Assembly: GCF_000422465.1 (NCBI RefSeq)
Contig: NZ_KE383846.1
Span: 359,444-423,443, forward strand
DNA: 64,000 bases
Direction: 5' to 3'
From: Paenibacillus harenae DSM 16969
GTDB lineage: Bacteria > Bacillota > Bacilli > Paenibacillales > Paenibacillaceae
A program made the position numbers and the translations under genes. The notes under the pieces are model-generated. The model saw nothing but the letters and a program-made list of their open reading frames with translations. It did no database searches and was not told the origin of the DNA. The stretch's first letter is position 1, and each line of letters begins with the position of its first letter. Positions 35,429 through 43,876 of this stretch are shown piece by piece.

Positions 35429-35461
35429 CGATGCGCTCTCCCAGCGGCAAAGAACGCCCCT
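35401..35461 (-). pseudogene. degenerate tRNA-Ala 5' part, right boundary of the island
   Basis: On the minus strand: a GGGGC acceptor start, then the D-loop/stem piece GCTGGGAGAGCGC, then the anticodon arm CATCG-CTGGCAG-CGATG and part of the T-arm. The first D-stem strand does not match GCTC, and the 3' acceptor strand is absent. It is therefore not a working tRNA as it stands. Confidence 0.6.
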
Positions 35462-35473
35462 CTATCAGTAAAC

Positions 35474-38400
35474 CTATCTTACGATCTCCACTTCTTCAAA
35501 AGGAGATTCCTCCAGCTCAAAAATGTTCTGCGCAATCCCTTTTAAGTGAAGATCGAAAAATGCGGCAATATAGGTCCTTTGGGCCTCCAACATTTCAACT
35601 GCGTCCGACGTGCCGATAGCGCTTTGTACGATACCCGGCGCCAGGCTCAATTTACTGTCCATTTGCGGCAGGAGAACTTGATAATCCGTATAGGTGTAGT
35701 GCATTCCCTTCGGAACGGCTATGTCATATTTCCAGCCGGTAGACTGTTGCCAGAAGGACAATCTGTCTTTGCGCGTCAGATGCGAGTCGAGGTCGTTTTC
35801 GTCAGCATAGCCGGATTCCATCAGCATAAATGGTCGGTCCAATCCGTGTTCGGCAACCGGCAGCGGGTGGTCGGGCATATGGCCCATTGTGCCATCCATG
35901 TCGATGCCGGCGTCGAATCGATCATCCTCGTACATCGTTTGAGCCGCGGTCGCACCGCCTGCCGAATGGCCGTAAATTCCTACTTTCGAAAGATCAAACG
36001 CCGTTGCAAGACCGTCAGGCAAAGCGTCCTCCTCAACATCAGGATTGCCGCCGCCTGCGGTTATCTCAAGCTGATTCAAGACATACTTCATATCGTCGAC
36101 CCGGACATCGTTCATTTTCAATATCGTCTTCCAGTCTCCGACTTGCGGCAAAGCTTCCTCCAGTAATCTTCCACCGGGAAATTCTACCGCTGACGTTTCG
36201 TATGTGTGGTCGGTTGTAACAACGATATAGCCCTTACTGGCCAGTTCTTCCACCACAACTGTGCCTAAATTTCTTGGGACGCTGCCACCCGGCGAATAAA
36301 AAACGACAGGAAAGCCGCTGTCCACCCGGTATGCCGGCGCATCTATCCAAGCATTGGTTTTCATGTCCTGCCAGTCGATCGTACCCGAGTCAAGTCCTAC
36401 ACTCTCGATTGTATTTTGGTCATAGTATTGCGCCGCAAGAGGATGAATATATGGCGCTTTCTCCGTTCCCTGTTCTGCAGCGGGATACCAAATGCTGATC
36501 ATCAATTCCCGCTTTTGATCCGGAACCCATGGATCGTCGCGGTTATTATCTCGCAAATGGAGTTCGGTCGTGCCTATTTCATAATGGCCTGTCGGCTTTG
36601 GAAGAGAGAGTTCGATAGTCGGTATAGAAGCCATGTCCGAACGGTTTTGAGGCATTGTCTCCAAAAGCCAAATTCCTGTGCCGGCGATGAGCGGAATAAG
36701 CATAATCGTAACCCATTTTGATATATTCGACGCTTCGCCGGTGATCGTTTTATTCATGGCATTTACAGTAAAGAAGTAATAAAGCGTATAGATCAACATA
36801 AATGCGATGACGCAAAAGCCGATCGGAAAAGTTAAATCCACGGAAGCCATCCCGCTAAACATTCTTCTAAGCAAATTCATTATTGCAGCATAGTTTAATA
36901 ATCCGATAATGAGAGGCAGCCCAAAGATAAACAGACCTTGCTTTAATAGTGAACGATGAATATCTTTGTTCGAAATACCGATTTTTTTTAAGATGTCATA
37001 CTTCACCTTGTCTACGCTAGCTTCGGTAAGCTGTTTGAAATAGAGGATGCTTCCCGTGGCAATAATAAAAATAAGTCCGAGAAAGCCCAGAATAAATACG
37101 TTAAATCCCGCTTCCTCAATGCCGGCGCGATATACGGAGTAAAACGTGGAGAGCTTTGCCTCCGGCGTCTTGACTCCCGCTAGTGCGTTGGCGGTAGCTT
37201 TCGTATCCTTCTGATCAGTAACGGCATAACCGATATAGGTTAGCGGTGCAATCTGCGCTTTGACCCGCTCGAAATCCGAATCTCCAATCACAATCATAAT
37301 ATCGGGGTAGCTCCAGTTAATGATTCGCTCCACGGTCATACCGTCAAAGAAAAAGGAGCTGTCCCCATTCGGCAGATTTAAGGTAATGCGTTCGCCTGCG
37401 AAGTCGGAGGCGTCATAGCCCGTATACATAGGGCGTATGCCAATTGCTCTTCCTTCTTCCGGAGCGTCCAGAAGCGGCAATCTCAACTGATTCGCCACTT
37501 CGTTATAAGCATCGACCGATACGATTTTCACCGGGTTCTCGGCGGCGGCAGAAGCTTTTTCCGGGAGGATGTCGGAATTTGACGAATGGCCTCTGGATTC
37601 GATAACTGGTATTTCCGCTCTAGCGGTTATGCTATGCTCCGCGTCTGCACGGATAATCTCATCGATGTTCCTGTTAAATTCTGATCCCTGCCCGATATGC
37701 ATATAGCTGAACGGCGCCGTCAGCCGCGCGGTTTCCCTGGCGCTGTAATATATACCGAAGCCTGTGGAAACAGCGCAGAGCGCCAATGCTGTCAGTATGG
37801 AAATCATGGCAAGCATGTTGGCATTGCCCTTAATACGGTAAACCAGGTTCGATACGCCGATAATGTTCATGCCCTTGTAGTAGCTTCGTTTTCTCTTTCG
37901 CATCGTCTTCAGAAGAAATACAACCAGAGAAGAGAACAACAGAAAAGTTCCGGCGACGATCCCCAACGTCATCACCGACAGATTGATTAGAATATCCGTG
38001 TTGTCGTCAAAGTCGCGATAGGCGTAAGCATAGCCGGCCACAATCAACACAGCTGCCAGAATGGCCGTAATGACGCTTGTCTTCGGCTCGCGCTCTCCTT
38101 CCTTCTCGGCTTGAAACAGCTCCACCAGCTTATATTTATAGATCAACCGGTAGCCCTGCAACGACGTAAACAAAATAATGACCGCAAATACGATGCCGGT
38201 GTTAACGATGGCGCGTATGGAAAATGCAGTTCCGACCGTAATGTCCACATCGAGAATACGGACGAACAGCATCGAAAACAGCTGAGAGAAAAACGCGCCG
38301 CCAATAATGCCGACAAATAAGACGGCAGCGCCCATCAGCATATTTTCAAAGAAAAACAGCTTGCCGACCGTTCTCTTCGGCAGTCCCAAAAGGGAATAGA

Positions 38401-38668
38401 GTCCTGCCTCTTTTTTGCGACTGCGGTAAAAGAAATGATTGGAATAAAGCATGAAAACCGTAACGAACAGCAGCAGAATGATCGAACCCAACATAAAAAG
38501 CGACGCCATACTTTGGCTTGATTCGATGCTTTTCGCGATGTCTTGGTTATACCCGAGCGAAACAAAGATATAATACACCATGACACTTGCGAGCATGGAA
38601 ATAAAGTAGATCAAGTAGTTATTGAAATTCCCCTTTATATTCTTTTTTGCTACATCAAACAGCGTCAT
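35474..38668 (-). CDS. BceB-like ABC permease fused to a PAF-acetylhydrolase-like domain
   Basis: 1064 residues. The first 640 are a Bce/FtsX-type antimicrobial-peptide transporter permease: about ten membrane segments, FSIRAIV and a large extracellular loop at about 310-520. A further hydrophobic segment near 655 (WVTIMLIPLIAGTGIWLLE) leads into a 390-residue alpha/beta hydrolase with GIYGHSAGG (serine near 902), GIDMDGTMGHM (acid) and GMHYTYTDY (histidine), as in the PAF-AH/lipase family. The extra membrane segment would put the hydrolase outside the cell. The start overlaps the ATPase gene by 14 bases. A normal BceB has no such domain. The frame is continuous. Confidence 0.85.
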   Translation of the reverse strand: MTLFDVAKKNIKGNFNNYLIYFISMLASVMVYYIFVSLGYNQDIAKSIESSQSMASLFMLGSIILLLFVTVFMLYSNHFFYRSRKKEAGLYSLLGLPKRTVGKLFFFENMLMGAAVLFVGIIGGAFFSQLFSMLFVRILDVDITVGTAFSIRAIVNTGIVFAVIILFTSLQGYRLIYKYKLVELFQAEKEGEREPKTSVITAILAAVLIVAGYAYAYRDFDDNTDILINLSVMTLGIVAGTFLLFSSLVVFLLKTMRKRKRSYYKGMNIIGVSNLVYRIKGNANMLAMISILTALALCAVSTGFGIYYSARETARLTAPFSYMHIGQGSEFNRNIDEIIRADAEHSITARAEIPVIESRGHSSNSDILPEKASAAAENPVKIVSVDAYNEVANQLRLPLLDAPEEGRAIGIRPMYTGYDASDFAGERITLNLPNGDSSFFFDGMTVERIINWSYPDIMIVIGDSDFERVKAQIAPLTYIGYAVTDQKDTKATANALAGVKTPEAKLSTFYSVYRAGIEEAGFNVFILGFLGLIFIIATGSILYFKQLTEASVDKVKYDILKKIGISNKDIHRSLLKQGLFIFGLPLIIGLLNYAAIMNLLRRMFSGMASVDLTFPIGFCVIAFMLIYTLYYFFTVNAMNKTITGEASNISKWVTIMLIPLIAGTGIWLLETMPQNRSDMASIPTIELSLPKPTGHYEIGTTELHLRDNNRDDPWVPDQKRELMISIWYPAAEQGTEKAPYIHPLAAQYYDQNTIESVGLDSGTIDWQDMKTNAWIDAPAYRVDSGFPVVFYSPGGSVPRNLGTVVVEELASKGYIVVTTDHTYETSAVEFPGGRLLEEALPQVGDWKTILKMNDVRVDDMKYVLNQLEITAGGGNPDVEEDALPDGLATAFDLSKVGIYGHSAGGATAAQTMYEDDRFDAGIDMDGTMGHMPDHPLPVAEHGLDRPFMLMESGYADENDLDSHLTRKDRLSFWQQSTGWKYDIAVPKGMHYTYTDYQVLLPQMDSKLSLAPGIVQSAIGTSDAVEMLEAQRTYIAAFFDLHLKGIAQNIFELEESPFEEVEIVR

Positions 38669-39425
38669 TGGCGTTTCCCCCCAGCACTGTCAGCACATCA
38701 AGAATTTTTTTGAAGAAGACTTTTCTAGGATGATCTCCCTTGACAATTTCCGTGAATATTTCCCCGTCCCGCAAAAACAGCACACGCCGGCAAAAGCTGG
38801 CGGCAAATGCGTCATGGGTTACGATCAAAATTGTCGCCCCATCTACCTCGTTCAGGCTGGTAAGCGCCTGAAGCAAATCTGTCGCCGCTTTTGAGTCGAG
38901 AGCGCCGGTTGGCTCATCCGCGAGCACAATCGAAGGCCGCGTAATAATCGCCCTGGCGGCGGCGGTGCGCTGCTTCTGCCCGCCCGAAATTTGGTAGGGG
39001 TATTTGGAAAGAAGTTCTGTAATATTAAATTTCTCCGCGATCAACGCCACCCGATTTTCCAGCTCGGTTACATCTGTTTTAGAAAGCGCCAACGGCAGAA
39101 TGATGTTCTCCTTTACAGTCAAAGTATCCAGCAAATTATAGTCCTGAAAAATAAAACCGAGCTTGTTGCGGCGAAATTCGGAAAGCTCATGCTCTTTCAT
39201 TACGTTTATGTTAACGCCGTCGACGATGATTTCACCCGACGTAGCTTGATCGATTGTCGCAAGAATATTGAGCATTGTCGATTTGCCCGATCCCGATGGA
39301 CCCATAATTCCGATAAATTCGCCTTCATTCACCGTAAGATCAACGCCGCCTAGCGCGGGAAAAAGATTCCCCTTTCCACCATATATTTTTTTCACATGCT
39401 TGGCGGATACGATTGTTTTTTTCAT
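38655..39425 (-). CDS. BceA-like ABC transporter ATP-binding protein
   Basis: 256 residues. Walker A GPSGSGKS, Q-loop FQDYNLLDTL, signature SGGQKQR, Walker B IVLADEPTGALD and the switch histidine in IVTHD. MacB/LolD-like ATPase of peptide-sensing and detoxifying exporters. ATG 39425 is nine bases after AAAGGG and is preferred to 39434. It pairs with the fused permease downstream and is divergent from the response regulator. Confidence 0.92.
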   Translation of the reverse strand: MKKTIVSAKHVKKIYGGKGNLFPALGGVDLTVNEGEFIGIMGPSGSGKSTMLNILATIDQATSGEIIVDGVNINVMKEHELSEFRRNKLGFIFQDYNLLDTLTVKENIILPLALSKTDVTELENRVALIAEKFNITELLSKYPYQISGGQKQRTAAARAIITRPSIVLADEPTGALDSKAATDLLQALTSLNEVDGATILIVTHDAFAASFCRRVLFLRDGEIFTEIVKGDHPRKVFFKKILDVLTVLGGNANDAV

Positions 39426-39461
39426 AGATACCATCCCTTTGATGTTGAGTTATAAGTCTAT

Positions 39462-39541
39462 CTTACAACGCCATCCGGCTTTCGTCCCTTTCCCAATCTT
39501 ACAAACGCGTGCTAGCGCCTTACATTCTTGAAAGGTATAAT
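39462..39541. promoter_or_regulatory. divergent promoter region of the Bce module
   Basis: A plus-strand -10 TATAAT is at 39536-39541 with no good -35. CTTACA occurs at 39462, 39498 and 39519; the last two are 21 bases apart, two helical turns. These may be binding sites for the adjacent regulator, but they differ from the inverted BceR consensus. Confidence 0.4.
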
Positions 39542-39564
39542 GAGATTGATTTGGAGGTGGAATC

Positions 39565-40236
39565 GTGAATATTATGATTGTTGAAGATGACCCGATCATT
39601 AGCGACATGCTGGCCAAAACCGTCAAAAAATGGGGTTACGAGACCGCGGTTGTTACGGAATTTCATACGATACTCGATCAGTTTGTCAAATATACGCCGA
39701 AGCTTGTTCTCATGGATATTAACCTGCCCGTTTACGATGGATTTTACTGGTGCGAAAAAATCAGAGGTGTTTCCAACGTTCCGATTCTATTCCTTTCGTC
39801 AAGGGACACGCCGATGGATATGGTCATGGCGATGAATATGGGCGGCGACGACTATATGCAAAAGCCTTTTTTCGAGGACGTCTTGATGGCGAAGATCAAA
39901 GCTTTGCTGCGCCGGGCCTATTCGTATGCGGAAACGGTGTCTGATGCGATAGAGCATAACGGCCTTGTGTTGAATATTAACGGGAGCGTTGCGATCGTGA
40001 GCGATAAGAGCGCGGAGCTGACCAAAAACGAGCTGAAAATTCTTAGCATGCTGATGCGCAGTCGAGGGAACATCGTAAGCAGGGAAAAAATCATGCGAGG
40101 ACTTTGGGAGGACGAAAGCTTCGTGGATGACAACACCCTCACGGTCAATATGACAAGGCTTCGCAAGAAGTTGTCGGAATTGGGCAAACCGGACTATATC
40201 GGCACCATCAAGGGAGAAGGGTATGTCATAAGATGA
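39565..40236 (+). CDS. BceR-like response regulator
   Basis: 223 residues. Receiver domain with VEDD (6-9), phospho-accepting aspartate in LVLMDINLP and lysine in YMQKPF, followed by an OmpR-type winged helix ending IGTIKGEGYVIR. The start is GTG 39565 after GGAGG at seven bases. Overlaps the kinase start by four bases. Expected to switch on the divergent transporter operon when the intramembrane kinase senses transporter activity. Confidence 0.92.
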   Translation: MNIMIVEDDPIISDMLAKTVKKWGYETAVVTEFHTILDQFVKYTPKLVLMDINLPVYDGFYWCEKIRGVSNVPILFLSSRDTPMDMVMAMNMGGDDYMQKPFFEDVLMAKIKALLRRAYSYAETVSDAIEHNGLVLNINGSVAIVSDKSAELTKNELKILSMLMRSRGNIVSREKIMRGLWEDESFVDDNTLTVNMTRLRKKLSELGKPDYIGTIKGEGYVIR

Positions 40237-41243
40237 GTTTTCTTAAATACTTGGACGACAAACGACTCTTCATTTCTTTCTATGTCGTATTGATGATTTT
40301 TATTTCGCTGATGATTGCCGCGATATCCCGGGACAATGATGCGCCGAACATTGTTTATGTAAATATCGGCGGTCTATTCATATCCGCCGTTTATCTTGCT
40401 GCGGATTATTTCCGCATGTACGCAAGTCTGAAAACGCTGCGGGAATTAAGCGAAGATAGAGGGATTGAAAGCGCGGCGCTCATTCCGAAAGTGAAAAGTC
40501 ATGAACAGGAGCTGTATTATCGCTTTATTAAAAAGCTGTATCATGAACATACGAAGGAAGTTGAAAAGCTGTTTGACGAGAAGCTTGATTACAAGGACTT
40601 TATCATGGCTTGGATTCACGAGGTGAAAACTCCCATTACAGCGGCAAGGCTCCTGATTCAAAATACGGATGACAAGAGCGCCGCCAATATCGCCGACCTG
40701 TTCGAAAACGAGCTGGATAAGATTGACCGGTTTGTGGAGCAGGCGCTTTACTACTCCCGGATTGATTCCTTCTCGAAGGACTATCTCATTCAAGATGTAT
40801 CCCTGAACCGTCTTGTGAAGGAGACCATAAAGAAATACGCAAAACTGTTTATTGAGCGCAAAATCACCTTTTCCATGTGGGAAGGCGAGGTTTTTGTTTA
40901 CAGTGATCCGAAGTGGCTCTCCTTTATTATCGGACAGATCGTCGCTAATTCACTGAAGTATACAAATGCCGGCGGGACCGTATCCTTCGACATACAACAT
41001 AAGCCGAATGCAATTTGTCTTGTCATGAGGGATACCGGGATCGGCATAAGCTCGGAGGATATCGGAAGAGTGTTCGATAAAGGTTTTACCGGATCAACCG
41101 GCAGACAACAATCGAAATCGACAGGTATGGGGCTCTATCTGGCAAAACGGCTTATGCTAAAGCTGGGACATGAAATCGAAATTGAATCCAAGGAAAAAGA
41201 ATTTACGCAAATCATCATTCGTTTTTTGCGCAGCGATCGTTAG
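40233..41243 (+). CDS. BceS-like intramembrane-sensing histidine kinase
   Basis: 336 residues. Two membrane segments (13-34 and about 43-60) joined by a very short loop, so there is no extracellular sensor; this is the hallmark of kinases that sense through a BceAB transporter. Phospho-acceptor in MAWIHEVKTPITAARL, N box IGQIVANSLKYT, G boxes DTGIGI and GMGLYLAK. ATG 40233 overlaps the regulator stop (ATGA). Confidence 0.92.
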   Translation: MSFLKYLDDKRLFISFYVVLMIFISLMIAAISRDNDAPNIVYVNIGGLFISAVYLAADYFRMYASLKTLRELSEDRGIESAALIPKVKSHEQELYYRFIKKLYHEHTKEVEKLFDEKLDYKDFIMAWIHEVKTPITAARLLIQNTDDKSAANIADLFENELDKIDRFVEQALYYSRIDSFSKDYLIQDVSLNRLVKETIKKYAKLFIERKITFSMWEGEVFVYSDPKWLSFIIGQIVANSLKYTNAGGTVSFDIQHKPNAICLVMRDTGIGISSEDIGRVFDKGFTGSTGRQQSKSTGMGLYLAKRLMLKLGHEIEIESKEKEFTQIIIRFLRSDR

Positions 41244-41364
41244 AGTAAAGCCACCAGACAGTGTCTTGAAAGTAAACTAAAGGTGAAATTTACTCAGACT
41301 ATTGATTACGTCTATTGCAACACCGACGAACGGCGAAAAATCCTTTTTTGTTCGTAATACCTTT

Positions 41365-41528
41365 CTACAGCACTTTAACCATTTTGACGACTTCGATTTC
41401 GTAGCCCAGATGCTTATAGACATTTACGGCCAGTTCGTTGTTATGGAAGACGTTGAGGATGAGCTGCTTATAGCCTTTTTCTTTGGCCCATTCTTCCGCT
41501 TTAGTCATCAGTCTCTTGGCAACGAACA
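41365..41528 (-). pseudogene. GNAT acetyltransferase, C-terminal remnant
   Basis: On the minus strand the frame reads VAKRLMTKAEEWAKEKG, then LILNVFHNNELAVNVYKHLG and ends VKMVKVL before TAG at 41365-41367. That is the acetyl-CoA loop and C-terminal half of a GNAT enzyme. The N-terminal half is missing. Confidence 0.7.
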
Positions 41529-41733
41529 AAATCACCTAACGGTTACTTTAATGAGGAGCTACACTATTTAATTAGCCAAAACTCACTATTTTAGAATGAT
41601 TCGAGTAACTATTAGGATTTAATGAGGTAAACCTCACTCTATCTTCCGAGTTCTACCAAAGAGAATGAAGAATGAGGGTGCTTCATTATTTCCTAATTTC
41701 CTTTCCTACTTCCTACTTTCCTAAACAAAGAAA
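41529..41733. other. AT-rich intergenic DNA
   Basis: No gene visible. TTTAATGAGG occurs twice (near 41550 and 41618). Nothing else stands out. Confidence 0.3.
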
Positions 41734-41783
41734 AACCTCCTAAGCAGGTACGGAACAGCGTCCGTGACCAAATTTAGGAGGTT
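41734..41783 (-). terminator. terminator of the ABC exporter operon
   Basis: Arms AACCTCCTAA and TTAGGAGGTT enclose an inner hairpin (ACGGA-acagc-GTCCGT); on the minus strand it runs into TTTTTCTTTG. It lies 38 bases after the permease stop. Confidence 0.75.
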
Positions 41784-41821
41784 CCGCATCTATGCGGGTA
41801 GTTTGAACCGGCTCCCTGCCG

Positions 41822-42880
41822 TCACCGGGAACGGATTTCCTGACGCATAAACAGCGCGTACGACAGGCCGAAGCAGATCATCGTTGCGGCCAGAAGGCCG
41901 ACGAGCTGCGGCCAGGACAGCAGGACGCTCTGAAGAAGCGGAAGCGGACTTGCAATCGCCATGGCGACTTGCTCGGTCGTCAGAGGACCGAGCGTACGGA
42001 CGCTTGGCATAAGCAGCGTGCTCGTCGCTTCGGAGAACAGGAAGGCCGGCGACAGCCGATCCAGCAAGAGCATCAGATTGTAATGGCGAAGCAGAACGGT
42101 GAAGGCAGACGCGTCCGCCGGTGCCGTCGCCTTATCGATCAGCCCCGTAATCATGCTGTAGAAGACGGAGAAGAACAGCCACAGCGCGATGCCGGACAAC
42201 GCCGACGTTGCCCCTTGGCGGAAGCAGATCGAGAACAGAATGGACAGATTAAGCCAGAAGCCGACGTAGATGACGGCGACCAGCAGAAACAGACTAACGC
42301 GCAGCACCTCTTCGGGCGTTGGCGGATAGCCGATTATCACGAGGCCGAGGCCCATCACCGAAAAGCCGAGAGAATAAAGAACGACCGCGATTAAGAGCAG
42401 CGCGGCGGCGAATTTCGCCAGTATAAAATCTCCGCGATAGATCGGCTGGGACAAGAGCCGGCTTAACGTCCCTTTGTTCCGCTCCGAATTGACGGCGTCA
42501 AAGCCGAGCGCAATGCCCATCAGCGGACCTAGAAAAGAAACGAATGTCACGAACGTCGGCAGCGAGCCGTCGGAAGCGGTGAACATCCGCAGAAACAAGA
42601 ACGAATCGTCCGTCTGCTGCGACTGGGTGCCGGCTTGAATCGCCGTCACAGCGGCATATATCGACCCAATGCAGGCAAGTACGATGATGCCGAGCAGAAT
42701 GCCGAATCGCCAGCTCCGCATATGGTCGCCGAATTCCTTGCGAACAATGGCCCAAAACGGAGACACGGTACCCAGTTCGCGTTTTGCGAATTCGGATTTC
42801 GGGCCCGGGATTCGCAGGACGCTAAGCTGCTCGGTCAGCCGTTTCCAATAGCCGCCGCGGTTAGCGGTTGTTTCGCTCAT
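41822..42880 (-). CDS. ABC-2 type transporter permease
   Basis: 352 residues with about six hydrophobic segments after an N-terminal cytoplasmic stretch (LGTVSPFWAIVRKEFGDHMR). ABC_membrane NosY/CcmB-like layout with a long first extracellular loop. ATG 42880 follows AAGGAGG by eight bases and overlaps the ATPase gene by 20; the frame extends upstream to 43024, but that part is ATPase gene in another frame. Third gene of an operon with a NEW3-domain protein. Substrate unknown. Confidence 0.85.
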   Translation of the reverse strand: MSETTANRGGYWKRLTEQLSVLRIPGPKSEFAKRELGTVSPFWAIVRKEFGDHMRSWRFGILLGIIVLACIGSIYAAVTAIQAGTQSQQTDDSFLFLRMFTASDGSLPTFVTFVSFLGPLMGIALGFDAVNSERNKGTLSRLLSQPIYRGDFILAKFAAALLLIAVVLYSLGFSVMGLGLVIIGYPPTPEEVLRVSLFLLVAVIYVGFWLNLSILFSICFRQGATSALSGIALWLFFSVFYSMITGLIDKATAPADASAFTVLLRHYNLMLLLDRLSPAFLFSEATSTLLMPSVRTLGPLTTEQVAMAIASPLPLLQSVLLSWPQLVGLLAATMICFGLSYALFMRQEIRSR

Positions 42881-43874
42881 GCGAACCGCCTCCTTCAAAA
42901 TAACGATGGTAAATATCATCGAGTCCGTATTGCTTGCGGCGGATGGCTTGCAGCTGCGCGCCGCTTTCGATGACGGTCTTGGCTGCTGCGGACGTCCGAT
43001 CGCCGCTGCAAATGAGTACGGCATGGCAGATCTCTCCCGAATCGGCAGCCGCCGGCTCCGGTCCGCGGTACTCGATTACCCCTTCCAGAGATGCCAGCCG
43101 CTCGGCTAGCGCCGCCGTCCAGCCCGACGCTTCGATTTCGACCGTAACCGAGCCGTCGTCGTCGAGCTGCTCCGCCAAGCTTGGAACATCGCCGCAGGCA
43201 ATAAGCTCGCCGCGCACGAACAGGCCGACCCGGTCGCAAATTTGCTGCACCTGATGAAGATGATGCGAGGAGAGCAGCACCGTAAGGCCCTCGTTGCGGC
43301 TGAGATCATGAATCAGCTGCAGCAGCTCGCGCACCCCTTCGGGGTCGATGCCGAGCGTCGGCTCATCGAGAATGACGACCTCGGGTTTCTTGATGAGAAC
43401 GTCGGCGATCCCGAGCCTCTGCCTCATTCCTCTGGAGAATGCGCCGGCTTTCTTGTATACGGCTTCCCCAAGCCCTACCCGGTCAAGCAGCTCCAAGGCC
43501 CGCTCGCGGCCCTCCCTTTCCTTCATCCCGTTCAGGCTTGCCGTGAACAGTAAATTATCAAGAGCGGTCCGGTCATCGTAGAAGCCGATGTCATCGGGCA
43601 TGTATCCGACACGCCGCTTCACGTCGAGCGCCTGTCTGGCCGGATCTAATCCGCATACGCTGGCCGTGCCGCTCGTCGGCTCGGTTAAGCCGAGCATCAT
43701 CAGAATTGTCGTTGTTTTACCCGCGCCGTTCGGTCCGAGAAGGCCGAATATTTCCCCGCGTTCAATCGTCAAGTTCAAGCCGTTGACCGCGGTTTGCTCG
43801 CCGTACTTCTTGGTGAGCTGCCGCAGATCGATGACGGACGCCCCGGACGGCGGACATTCGGTTGCTCGTTCCAT
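42861..43874 (-). CDS. ABC transporter ATP-binding protein
   Basis: 337 residues. Walker A GPNGAGKTTT, signature FSRGMRQRL, Walker B VVILDEPTLGIDP and SSHHLHQV with the switch histidine. CcmA/NatA-like exporter ATPase with a C-terminal extension (about 215-337) common in ABC-2 systems. ATG 43874 is three bases after the NEW3 gene. It works with the permease that overlaps its 3' end. Confidence 0.92.
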   Translation of the reverse strand: MERATECPPSGASVIDLRQLTKKYGEQTAVNGLNLTIERGEIFGLLGPNGAGKTTTILMMLGLTEPTSGTASVCGLDPARQALDVKRRVGYMPDDIGFYDDRTALDNLLFTASLNGMKEREGRERALELLDRVGLGEAVYKKAGAFSRGMRQRLGIADVLIKKPEVVILDEPTLGIDPEGVRELLQLIHDLSRNEGLTVLLSSHHLHQVQQICDRVGLFVRGELIACGDVPSLAEQLDDDGSVTVEIEASGWTAALAERLASLEGVIEYRGPEPAAADSGEICHAVLICSGDRTSAAAKTVIESGAQLQAIRRKQYGLDDIYHRYFEGGGSHERNNR

Positions 43875-43876
43875 GA

